64,000 nt of DNA from assembly GCA_016714495.1 (NCBI GenBank), contig JADKDU010000006.1, positions 124,001 to 188,000 of the forward strand. Reading direction: 5' to 3'. The notes below the pieces were generated by a model that worked only from the letters and a program-made list of their open reading frames with translations, was not told where the DNA came from and did no database searches. Positions 52,488 through 60,847 of this stretch are shown piece by piece. Numbering within the stretch: the first letter of the stretch is position 1; the number at the start of each line of letters is the position of its first letter. A program made the translations under genes and the position numbers. The stretch comes from Hyphomonadaceae bacterium. GTDB lineage: Bacteria > Pseudomonadota > Alphaproteobacteria > Caulobacterales > Hyphomonadaceae.

Positions 52488-52928
52488 CTATCTGTCCGTC
52501 TGCACCTGATGGAACAGGTCGGCGCGAAGAGCAGTGAGGTCGCTGAAATCGACCCCGACCTCCTCGCCATTGATGAGGATGGTGCGCGGGGGATCAGTAG
52601 GCTTCGACAACGCGATGGCCTTGTCGAATTCGGCAAGCGCGGCGTGGCGCAGATTGACCCGCTGGGCGCGGTCTTGCGCATAGTCCGACAATGTGCGGCG
52701 GGCCTGCGCCGCAAGCTTCAGCACGTAAGCATCGTTCGGCGCCCCGGCGACCTGTTCGTCGAGCTGGGCAGACAGGTCCGCAATATCGTTCGCGCTCATG
52801 CCTTCGCCATGCTGGGTGATGGAGACCATGAGGCTGGCGGTTTGTTGCAGAGCCGGGTCGCTTGCCGGACCAGCGGCGCACGCCGCAAATCCGAGACTGA
52901 CGGCAAATGCAAGCGATGCGAGTCTCAT
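52488..52928 (-). CDS. Hypothetical lipoprotein (tandem paralogue 2)
   Basis: 146 residues from ATG 52928, which starts the lipoprotein signal ending GFAAC; the frame is open 51 bp further but without signal features. Shares SLMVSITQHGEGM, YVLKLAAQARRTLSDYAQDRAQRVNLRHAALAEFDKAIALSK and ILINGEEVGVDFSDLTALRADL with the 51948 gene. The two probably arose by tandem duplication. Function unknown. Confidence 0.78.
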   Translation of the reverse strand: MRLASLAFAVSLGFAACAAGPASDPALQQTASLMVSITQHGEGMSANDIADLSAQLDEQVAGAPNDAYVLKLAAQARRTLSDYAQDRAQRVNLRHAALAEFDKAIALSKPTDPPRTILINGEEVGVDFSDLTALRADLFHQVQTDR

Positions 52929-53096
52929 TGAATGATCTCTTGCCTCATGACTTGAGTAAATCCCGGCAATGGGGCGCAAAAGCGGCGTTGGCTAAGTGAT
53001 GCCCGCCGCCCGGAAGAGATTGTGAGTCCGGATCGGCTTCAGCGTGACAGGCAGGCCGATGCCCGCTTAGATCGTTCCGCGACAGCAGGGGGTTTC

Positions 53097-54767
53097 ATGG
53101 ATAGCGACGGAGATATTGCGCGGGCGGCGCGCCTGATGCCGATTGCTGCGATTGGTGAGAAGCTGGGCATACCCGCCGAGGCGCTGATCCCCTATGGCCA
53201 TACCAAGGCCAAGCTGGCGCGGGGCTTCCTCAAACAGCTGCAGGGCCGACCCGATGGCGATCTTGTGCTGGTGACGGCGATGAACCCGACGCCCGCGGGC
53301 GAGGGAAAGACCACGACAACCGTGGGGCTGGGCGACGCCCTCACCCGGCTTGGCAAGAAGACAGTGATCGCGCTGCGCGAGCCATCGCTGGGTCCGTGCT
53401 TTGGGCAGAAGGGCGGCGCGACGGGCGGCGGATATGCGCAGGTCGTGCCGATGGACGAGATCAACCTGCATTTCACCGGCGACTTCCACGCAATTACCGC
53501 GGCGCACAACCTGCTGGCGGCGATGATCGACAATCATATCCACTGGGGCAACGCGCTTGGCATTGATACGCGGCGCGTGCGCTGGCGGCGCGCGCTGGAT
53601 GTGAATGATCGCAGCCTGCGCGGCGTCGTTACCGGACTTGGCGGCGTGTCGAACGGCACACCGATGGAGACAGGGTTTGACATCACGGTTGCGTCCGAGG
53701 TCATGGCGATCCTCTGCCTTGCGGAAGATCTCGCCGACCTGAAGGCGCGGCTCGCACGCATCATCGTGGCCGAAACGCGCGAGCGACGGCCGATCACGGC
53801 CGGAGATATAAAGGCGGATGGCGCAATGGCCGCGCTGCTGAAGGACGCGATCCAGCCCAACCTAGTGCAGACGATCGAGAACACGCCGGCGATTGTTCAC
53901 CTCGGGCCGTTCGCCAACATTGCGCATGGCTGCAATTCGGTGATGGCGACGCGCGCGGCACTGAAGCTGGGCGAGATCGTCGTGACCGAGGCCGGGTTTG
54001 GCGCAGACCTGGGGGCGCAGAAATTCTTCGACATAAAATGCCGGCTTTCAGGTCTAAGGCCGAAGGCCGCCGTTCTGGTCGCCACGATCCGCTCGCTGAA
54101 GATGAATGGCGGCGTCGCCAAGGCGGACCTGGGCGCTGAGAATATCGACGCGCTGACGCGCGGAGCGGTGAATATCCAGAGGCATATCGAGAACCTGCGC
54201 GGCTATGGCCTGCCTGTGCTGGTCGCGCTCAATCATTTCACCAGCGACACCGGCGCGGAAGTTGAAACCGTGAAGCGCATCGTCGCCAGCATGGGCGCCG
54301 ATGCCTATGTCTGCCGCCACTGGGCCGAGGGCGGCAGGGGAGCTGAGGAACTCGCCAGGGCCGTCATCGCCACGCTGGGGAAAAAGCGGGACGATTTTCA
54401 TGTTCTATACGATGACGCCCTGCCTCTGCTGGCCAAGATCGAGGAGACCGCAAGACGCATCTATCGCGCCGACCGGGTCGAGGCATCGCAGAAGATCATC
54501 GCGCAGCTGAAGCGCTGGCAGGAGGCAGGTTTCGGCCGCTTGCCGGTCTGCATCGCCAAGACGCAGTATTCATTCTCGACAGATCCCACAAAGCTCGGCG
54601 CCCCCGTGGGGCATGTGCTCGACGTGCGCGAAGTGCGCCTTTCGGCGGGCGCGGGATTCGTCGTGGCGATCTGCGGCGACCTGATGACCATGCCCGGCCT
54701 GCCCCGCGCGCCTGCAGCCGAAATCATATCGGTGGATGCGGATGGCGACATTCACGGGCTGTCGTGA
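53097..54767 (+). CDS. fhs: Formate-tetrahydrofolate ligase
   Basis: 556 residues from ATG 53097; a frame to 53022 adds an atypical N-terminus. ATP and formyl motifs are intact: TPAGEGKTTTTVGLGDALTRLGKK, REPSLGPCFGQKGGATGGGYAQVVPM, NLHFTGDFHAITAAHNLLAAMIDNH and TEAGFGADLGAQKFFDIKCR. It makes 10-formyl-THF from formate, ATP and THF, feeding purine and one-carbon pools. Followed without gap by a VOC gene (ATG within TGATG). Confidence 0.97.
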   Translation: MDSDGDIARAARLMPIAAIGEKLGIPAEALIPYGHTKAKLARGFLKQLQGRPDGDLVLVTAMNPTPAGEGKTTTTVGLGDALTRLGKKTVIALREPSLGPCFGQKGGATGGGYAQVVPMDEINLHFTGDFHAITAAHNLLAAMIDNHIHWGNALGIDTRRVRWRRALDVNDRSLRGVVTGLGGVSNGTPMETGFDITVASEVMAILCLAEDLADLKARLARIIVAETRERRPITAGDIKADGAMAALLKDAIQPNLVQTIENTPAIVHLGPFANIAHGCNSVMATRAALKLGEIVVTEAGFGADLGAQKFFDIKCRLSGLRPKAAVLVATIRSLKMNGGVAKADLGAENIDALTRGAVNIQRHIENLRGYGLPVLVALNHFTSDTGAEVETVKRIVASMGADAYVCRHWAEGGRGAEELARAVIATLGKKRDDFHVLYDDALPLLAKIEETARRIYRADRVEASQKIIAQLKRWQEAGFGRLPVCIAKTQYSFSTDPTKLGAPVGHVLDVREVRLSAGAGFVVAICGDLMTMPGLPRAPAAEIISVDADGDIHGLS

Positions 54768-55153
54768 TGCGCATCACGAAGCTCGCCCTTCTCGTTCGCG
54801 ACTATGACGAAGCCATAGCGTGGCTCACACGCTGTCTCGGCTTCGAGCTGTCGGAAGATGTCGATATAGGGAAAGGCAAGCGCTGGGTCGTGGTCCAGCC
54901 GCCCGGCGGACGCGGCGCGGCCTTACTGCTGGCGCGCGCCGTTGGCTCAGACCAGGAAGCCGCCATCGGCAATCAATCCGGCGGGCGTGTTTTCCTGTTT
55001 CTCGAAACCGACGCTTTCGATCGCGATCATGCACGCATGCTTCGCGAAGGCGTCCGCTTCCGCGAAACGCCGCGCAGCGAACCCTATGGCAAGGTTGCGG
55101 TGTTCGAGGATCTCTATGGCAATGGCTGGGACCTGATCGGACCCGCCGGCTGA
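54767..55153 (+). CDS. VOC-family (glyoxalase/bleomycin-resistance type) protein
   Basis: 128 residues. Two babbab-like halves: ITKLALLVRDYDEAIAWLTRCLGFELSED and VAVFEDLYGNGWDLIGP, the latter with the E/DxxGN end of VOC enzymes. Metal-dependent lyases, isomerases or dioxygenases share the fold. The start overlaps the fhs stop (TGATG), implying coupled translation; the chemical link to formyl-THF is unknown. Confidence 0.88.
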   Translation: MRITKLALLVRDYDEAIAWLTRCLGFELSEDVDIGKGKRWVVVQPPGGRGAALLLARAVGSDQEAAIGNQSGGRVFLFLETDAFDRDHARMLREGVRFRETPRSEPYGKVAVFEDLYGNGWDLIGPAG

Positions 55154-55263
55154 ACTCGGCGGCGCAGCACCCAAAATATCCGCAGGCGTAACCCGGCGGC
55201 GCCGCTTGCGCGCCGGGGCCCGGTGACGAATGATTCAGTCAGCAAGAAACGCGGGAGAGACGG

Positions 55264-56757
55264 ATGCGGCTGACTCGGCGAAGCCTTATGGCGACGGTTT
55301 ACGGCGCAGGCCTCGCCGCCTGCGCGCCAGCGGCTGTTGCGCCCGCTTCTGTTCCCGAAGCGAGCCACGATCTGCCGGATGCGACGCAACTCGCCTCCAT
55401 GATCCGCAGCAAGGAAATCAGCGCCGCTGAAGCCGTCGAGGAGGCGATCAGGCGCGCCGAGGCGATCCAGCCGCAGATCAACTTCCTGGTGACCGATACG
55501 TTTGCGATGGCGCGTGAAAAAGCGAAGGCGCCGGTGAGCGGCCCGTTCGGCGGCGTGCCCTTCCTGGTCAAAGACCTCGACAATGTCGCCGGCGTTGTCA
55601 CGCGCTATGGATCGGCCTCGAGCGCCAGCGCGCCGCCCGCCGAAAAGGATGATACTTTCGTCGCGGCCATGTTCACGGCGGGCCTGATCTGTATCGGCAA
55701 ATCCGCTGCGCCGGAGAATGGCTATCTGCCGACGACCGAGCCGCTGGCTTTTGCGCCGTCGAAAAATCCATGGGACACTACGCGTTCGACTGCAGGTTCA
55801 TCCGGCGGCGCCGGCGCAGCGACGGCGGCCGGCGTCGTGCCGATGGCGCATGCCAATGATGGCGGCGGCTCGATCCGTCTGCCTGCAGCCAACAATGGCC
55901 TTGTCGGGCTCAAGCCCTCGCGAGGTCGGATGATCAGCGAACAGCCCGGCGCGCGGCCGCTCGATCTCGGCGTCGAGGGCGTTGTCTCGCGCACGGTGCG
56001 CGACACGGCAGGCTTCTTCGCCGCCACCGAGGCGACAGGCGCGGCCGCGGTCTTTGCGCCTGTGGGTCTTGTCACGGGCGCGAGCAAGACGCGTCTCAAG
56101 GTCGGCGTGCTTAGCAAGGGGTTCGGCGGGTTCGAGGCACAGACTGAAGTCGCCGGCATTCTGCAGGCCACTGCGAAGCTTCTGGAAACAGCCGGTCACA
56201 CGATGGTCGGCCAGACCACTTGGCCCACCGCGCCGACATTCGGCGATGACTTTCTCGCCTACTGGTCGCTCGGCGCCGCGCAGGGCGTCGCCGACGTCGA
56301 GAAGATGCTCGGAAAAAAGGCCGATGAAACCGTGGTCGAGCCCTTCACGCTCACCATGGCCGCCAACGCGGCCAAGCTCAAGCCCGCGGACATCGACGCG
56401 ATTCAGCAGCGCTTGCTGGCGGCGGCGGTGGCCTATGACGAATGGATCAAGGGGTTCGACGTGGTGATCTCGCCGGTGTTCGCCTCGCCGCCCTCCCCGC
56501 TCGGCTATCTGCGTGGCGATGTGCCGTTCGATACGCTGCGCGAACGGCTATTGCAGGAAGTGGGTTATACGCTCATCCACAACATCTCGGGCGCGCCGGC
56601 GATGTGCCTGCCGATGGGCTGGACCACGAGCGGGCTGCCGGTGGGCATCCAGTTTTCGGGCGCCAATGGCGCAGAGAAAATGCTGCTTGAACTCGCTTAT
56701 GAAATCGAGGCGGCGCAACCCTGGATCGGCCGCAAGCCGAAAGTCTGGGCGGGCTGA
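55264..56757 (+). CDS. Amidase (AS family), exported lipoprotein
   Basis: 497 residues. The N-terminus MRLTRRSLMATVYGAGLAAC has both a twin-arginine pattern and a lipobox, so the enzyme is probably exported and anchored. Amidase-signature Ser-cisSer-Lys machinery: Lys in FLVKDLDNVAG, GSSGGAGAATAAGVVPMAHA and GSIRLPAANNGLVGLKPSRGR. Substrates could include peptides, aryl amides or fatty amides. Not a GatA (no tRNA features). Confidence 0.92.
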   Translation: MRLTRRSLMATVYGAGLAACAPAAVAPASVPEASHDLPDATQLASMIRSKEISAAEAVEEAIRRAEAIQPQINFLVTDTFAMAREKAKAPVSGPFGGVPFLVKDLDNVAGVVTRYGSASSASAPPAEKDDTFVAAMFTAGLICIGKSAAPENGYLPTTEPLAFAPSKNPWDTTRSTAGSSGGAGAATAAGVVPMAHANDGGGSIRLPAANNGLVGLKPSRGRMISEQPGARPLDLGVEGVVSRTVRDTAGFFAATEATGAAAVFAPVGLVTGASKTRLKVGVLSKGFGGFEAQTEVAGILQATAKLLETAGHTMVGQTTWPTAPTFGDDFLAYWSLGAAQGVADVEKMLGKKADETVVEPFTLTMAANAAKLKPADIDAIQQRLLAAAVAYDEWIKGFDVVISPVFASPPSPLGYLRGDVPFDTLRERLLQEVGYTLIHNISGAPAMCLPMGWTTSGLPVGIQFSGANGAEKMLLELAYEIEAAQPWIGRKPKVWAG

Positions 56758-56795
56758 CCCGCCTGCGCTAGACTGGGCCGTCCTGGAGGGACCCG

Positions 56796-58502
56796 ATGGC
56801 GCAGGCTGCGGACACTGAAACACGCATCAAGGTCTTCATCTCGTATTCGCGCGCCGACAAGGCGTTCGCATCCGATCTTGTGCTCGGCCTCGCGGCATGC
56901 GGCTTTGCGCCTTACATCGACCGGCAGGATATTGCCGCTGGCGAGGATTGGGAGAAACGGCTCGCGGGCCTGATTTCCGAAGCGGATTCGGTCGTCTACG
57001 TCATCACGCCGGACTCGCTGGGTTCGGAGAACTGCGCGGAGGAGTTTCGGCAAGCCATCGCCCTGCGCAAGCGCGTCCTCCCGGTGGTCTGGCGGCCCGT
57101 GGATGACGCCGCCGCGCCTCCGGAGATGAAGCGGCTCAACTACATCTTCTTCACCGGTGAGGGACGCACCTTCGCCGCCGGCCTTGCCGATCTTGCAGCG
57201 GCGTTGCGCACCGACATCGACTGGATCCGCGAACACACACGCCTTGCCGAGCTTGGCCGACGCTGGTCGGCGCGCGGACGTACGAGCGAATTGCTGCTGC
57301 GGGGCGATGATATCGACGCGGCGCGAAGCTGGATGGCTGGCAAGCCGATCGCAGCGCCTGCCATTACCGACGAGCAGGCCGACTTCATCAAGGCATCGTC
57401 CGATGCGCGGGCCGAGACAGAGCGCCGGGCGCGGCGGGCGCGAACGGGTTTGCTTGTGGCCGTATCGGTCGCCGCCACGATATTCGCCTCGCTTGCTGCT
57501 GCGGCCGGATGGATGTGGCAAGCAGCCGACGCAGCTGGAAAGGACGCACGCAAAAGCCGCGACGCTGCCATCGCCGCCAACCGATCACTCGAAGGCGCGA
57601 ATCTTCGCCTCAACGCCCGGATTGGCCTTCGCACGCCGCCGACCGGCGAGCGCTATTTCGAGATTGCGGGATCGTGGTTTCCGATCGCCGCCCGCTATTC
57701 AGGATCCGTTGTGCGCATCGAAGTGGTGCGCTTCGGCTTTTCGACGTTTGGCTCGGCTTTCATTATCAACGGAACATTGGTGCATCCTGACTATGCGGAT
57801 GAGACACTGCTGCTGTTGCCGGAACTGACCGTCGATTCGACATCGGGGATCGGCAGCGAGGCGCCAACCCTCGCCATGCCGAACGATGTGCAGGCCACCC
57901 TGCCCAAGCCTTCGAATGCCCCTTCAGGTCTTTACGTCACCTTTCCCGCTCTCGCGGAGACAGAACCGCTCTTCATCGACATGGCGGACGATCCAGCCGC
58001 CTTCACGCCCGAGCACATGGGCGGCATCCCGGGGTTCTCGGCCATGCGCCTAAAGGGTGCGCTGCCATTCGGAGCGCGGCCAATCGAACTCATTGACGTG
58101 GACTGCAGCGCCTATCAAGGCGCGGCCTACCAGCCGGCGTCAACGCTGACGGCAGAGACAATCGCCATGTTTGGCGTGCCCGGCACGGCGAACGCACAGG
58201 ATCGCGGCGCAACGCTTTTCGTGAGCGAGATGCGCGACGCAAGCGATCCTTACAATCTTGTCTACTCGCACTCGACCGACCGGGGCGCGGTCGGTTCGGC
58301 CGTGTTCTCGCTGGTATCGGGGCGTATTGCCGGCGTGCATCTGGGTTCGCGCCCGCCTGCCCCCGGGGAGACAGCGCGAACAGGATACGGCGTGTCGCTT
58401 CCCCTTCTGCTCGATGTGCTGAGATCCAATCCATTTCCGGAGCGACCCGGCGCCCCATCGGTCTGTGAAGCGCAGGCAGCTACGCCTTCGGCGTCACCTT
58501 GA
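56796..58502 (+). CDS. TIR-domain protein with transmembrane segment and inactive trypsin-like domain
   Basis: 568 residues. TIR domain ~10-140 (IKVFISYSRADKAFASDL, SVVYVITPDSLGSENCAEEF, RVLPVVWRP) with candidate NADase Glu82/83. A conserved linker ~145-205 (RWSARGRTSELLLRGDD...ITDEQADFIKASSDA) as in TIR-WD40 proteins. One membrane helix ~218-240. The C-terminal ~300-540 is trypsin-like: FGSAFIINGTLVHPDY and the end GAVGSAVFSLVSGRIAGVHLGS, where the serine of GxSGG/SP is Val499. So it seems a sensor, not a protease. Its 3' end overlaps the convergent P450 gene by 23 bp. Confidence 0.85.
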   Translation: MAQAADTETRIKVFISYSRADKAFASDLVLGLAACGFAPYIDRQDIAAGEDWEKRLAGLISEADSVVYVITPDSLGSENCAEEFRQAIALRKRVLPVVWRPVDDAAAPPEMKRLNYIFFTGEGRTFAAGLADLAAALRTDIDWIREHTRLAELGRRWSARGRTSELLLRGDDIDAARSWMAGKPIAAPAITDEQADFIKASSDARAETERRARRARTGLLVAVSVAATIFASLAAAAGWMWQAADAAGKDARKSRDAAIAANRSLEGANLRLNARIGLRTPPTGERYFEIAGSWFPIAARYSGSVVRIEVVRFGFSTFGSAFIINGTLVHPDYADETLLLLPELTVDSTSGIGSEAPTLAMPNDVQATLPKPSNAPSGLYVTFPALAETEPLFIDMADDPAAFTPEHMGGIPGFSAMRLKGALPFGARPIELIDVDCSAYQGAAYQPASTLTAETIAMFGVPGTANAQDRGATLFVSEMRDASDPYNLVYSHSTDRGAVGSAVFSLVSGRIAGVHLGSRPPAPGETARTGYGVSLPLLLDVLRSNPFPERPGAPSVCEAQAATPSASP

Positions 58503-59778
58503 CCATCATCTTCGAGTAGCCCTTCACGAAGGAACTGGGCACGTGATCGGGTTCATTCAGCACCTCGATCTTCTCGAAGCGTTTGAGAATTTCCTCCCAC
58601 AGCACCTGTAGTTGCAGCTCCGCAAGACGGTTACCGACGCAGCGATGGATGCCGAAACCGAATGACAGGTGCCGGCGCACCATCGGGCGCTCGATCCAGA
58701 GGGCGTTGGGGCGGGTGAACTGCGTCTCGTCGCGATTGCCCGAGACGTACCACATGAGCACCTTGTCGCCCTGGCGGATCGTCTTGCCGCCAATCTCGTA
58801 GTCCTGCAGCGCGCGGCGCCGCATGTGCGCCAGCGGCGTCTGCCAGCGGATGATTTCCGACACAGCAGACGGCAGCAGCGATGGGTTGGCTTTCAGCTTG
58901 TCCCACTCGTCCGGCCATTTGTTCATGGCGTAGACGCCGCCCGTCATCGAATTGCGGGTGGTGTCGTTGCCGCCGACAATCAGCAGAACGAGGTTTCCAA
59001 GATATTCCTGCGGCGTCATGTTCCGCGTGTGCTCGCCATGCGCGAGCATCGAGATGAGATCACTGCGCGGGGCGACATTCACACGCTCGTTCCACAACCG
59101 CGTGAAGTAGCCGAGGCATTCCAGCAACTCGCCGCGCCACTGTTCCTCGCTGGTGACAATGGCCGCATTGTTGCGCCCCGTCGCCACGTCCGACCAGCGC
59201 ATGAGCTTGCGGCGATCCTCGAACGGAAAATCGAACAGGGTTGAGAGCATCATTGTGGTGAGCTCGATGGACACCGTGTCGACCCAGTCGAACGGTTCGC
59301 CGACCGGCAGGCTGTCGAACAGTTTCGCGGTGCGTGAGCGGATCAGGCCTTCAAAACTCTTGAGATTGTCCGGTCCCACGATCGACTGCACAGTCTTGCG
59401 CTGCAGGTCGTGCTTGGGCGGATCCATCGCGATGAACATCGGCAGCTGGAAATCCGCGTCCTGGTCGGCGATCGTGATTCCGCCCTCGGATGAGAACACG
59501 TCGTGCGACGTGTCGATCGTCATGATGTCCTTGTAGGTCGTGATGTTCCAATAAGGGCCATACGGGCTGTCCGGACACCAGTTGACCGGATCTTCCCGGC
59601 GCATGCGGGCAAAGACGTCCCAGTGCGCATCGCGCCGCCACCATTCGGGGTCGCTGATGTCGAATTGCGCTAGGTCGATTTCCGAAGCCGCCGGCAGGGG
59701 CGAATCGGGCGAGAAGCCATTCTTGCGGAAACTTTCCACGCCTGCGGTCGTCGCACGAACCGTCACCGTATCGGCCAT
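58480..59778 (-). CDS. Cytochrome P450
   Basis: 432 residues from ATG 59778 (the frame is open to 59826). Heme loop FGFGIHRCVGNRLAE with the thiolate Cys, I-helix IVGGNDTTR, and ExxR as EIIR-W. Soluble bacterial type, near CYP families that hydroxylate terpenoids, steroids or fatty chains; LAHMRRRA with HMRR region suggests a CYP125-like or CYP153-like group but that cannot be fixed. No ferredoxin or reductase gene lies beside it. Divergent from the GT2 gene. Confidence 0.93.
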   Translation of the reverse strand: MADTVTVRATTAGVESFRKNGFSPDSPLPAASEIDLAQFDISDPEWWRRDAHWDVFARMRREDPVNWCPDSPYGPYWNITTYKDIMTIDTSHDVFSSEGGITIADQDADFQLPMFIAMDPPKHDLQRKTVQSIVGPDNLKSFEGLIRSRTAKLFDSLPVGEPFDWVDTVSIELTTMMLSTLFDFPFEDRRKLMRWSDVATGRNNAAIVTSEEQWRGELLECLGYFTRLWNERVNVAPRSDLISMLAHGEHTRNMTPQEYLGNLVLLIVGGNDTTRNSMTGGVYAMNKWPDEWDKLKANPSLLPSAVSEIIRWQTPLAHMRRRALQDYEIGGKTIRQGDKVLMWYVSGNRDETQFTRPNALWIERPMVRRHLSFGFGIHRCVGNRLAELQLQVLWEEILKRFEKIEVLNEPDHVPSSFVKGYSKMMVKVTPKA

Positions 59779-60018
59779 AGCCTTATTCCTAAAACCCAAG
59801 GGACCCGTGTCCCGCAGCATCCCCAAGCTCAGATTATCAGAAGCTGACGTTCGCGGCAGTCCTGTCCTAGGGGCAATTGCAGCAGGAAGTTTGGCGATCG
59901 GGCAAACCCCGCGACAGTAGGGAGCTTTCCCCAGACTTCCGGGCAGCGGCGGATATGCTAGAGGTCCATCCCTTCCGTTCCGGCGCCGTATCTCGCGCCT
60001 TTCACAGGGACCGCCGCC

Positions 60019-60789
60019 TTGGGATCTGACCAGCCGCCCCAGCCGCGCCGCGCCCTAACCGTGCTGATTCCGTTCTACAATGAGGCCGGCAACATCCAGC
60101 CGCTGATCGATGAAGTGCACGCCGCCCTGAACGGGGTCGATTACGAGATCGTCTGCGTCAACGATTGTTCCAGCGATACAACCGCCGCCGAACTCGTCGT
60201 CGCCAAGGCCGCCAGCCCCAACCGCGTCAAGGTTCTTACCCATGTGAAACGGCGAGGGAAATCCGCCGCCCTGTTCACCGGCCTGCGGAGCTCCGTGGGC
60301 GACTGGGTGCAATTGCTCGACGGCGACGGTCAGAATGATCCGGCCGACGCCCGGCGGATCTGGGATCTGGTCGCCGCAAAGGACGAAAACCCCGCCCTGG
60401 GCATTGTCTGTGGGCGCCGCACCAGCCGGAACGACTCAGGGTTCAAATGGCTGCAATCAAGGGTCGCCAATGGCATCCGCCGCTTCTGCCTGCGGGACGA
60501 TGCTACCGACACGGGCTGCGGCTTCAAGCTGATCCGCCGCCGCGCTTTCCAGGACCTGCCCTTCTTTGCGGCGATGCACCGCTTTCTCCCCGCGCTGGTA
60601 AAACGCGCTGGCTGGGATGTTCGCGAAGAGCCTGTCGCTGATCGGCAGCGGATGCACGGTGTGTCAAAATACGGGTTTCTCGGTCGTTTCGGCGCCGGCC
60701 TTGTAGACCTGCTCGGCATGATGTGGCTTGTGCGGCGAGGGGGCTATGGCGTCGCCGCCGAATGGAACGATCCGCGCGCTTCGCGCTGA
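60019..60789 (+). CDS. Glycosyltransferase family 2 (dolichol-phosphate-sugar synthase-like)
   Basis: 256 residues from TTG 60019. GT-A motifs: TVLIPFYNEAGNI, CVNDCSSDTTAAE, VQLLDGDGQNDPAD (DxD) and CGFKLIRR. Unlike ArnC/GtrB it lacks C-terminal membrane helices, though GLVDLLGMMWLVRRGG is a weakly hydrophobic segment. It probably makes a polyprenyl-phosphate sugar used by the GT39 enzyme 58 bp downstream. Confidence 0.92.
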   Translation: MGSDQPPQPRRALTVLIPFYNEAGNIQPLIDEVHAALNGVDYEIVCVNDCSSDTTAAELVVAKAASPNRVKVLTHVKRRGKSAALFTGLRSSVGDWVQLLDGDGQNDPADARRIWDLVAAKDENPALGIVCGRRTSRNDSGFKWLQSRVANGIRRFCLRDDATDTGCGFKLIRRRAFQDLPFFAAMHRFLPALVKRAGWDVREEPVADRQRMHGVSKYGFLGRFGAGLVDLLGMMWLVRRGGYGVAAEWNDPRASR

Positions 60790-60847
60790 CCGCCCCCGAG
60801 GTTTGTGACACCAGGCCTCTGGCGTTTTGTTGAGTGGAAGAAGACGC

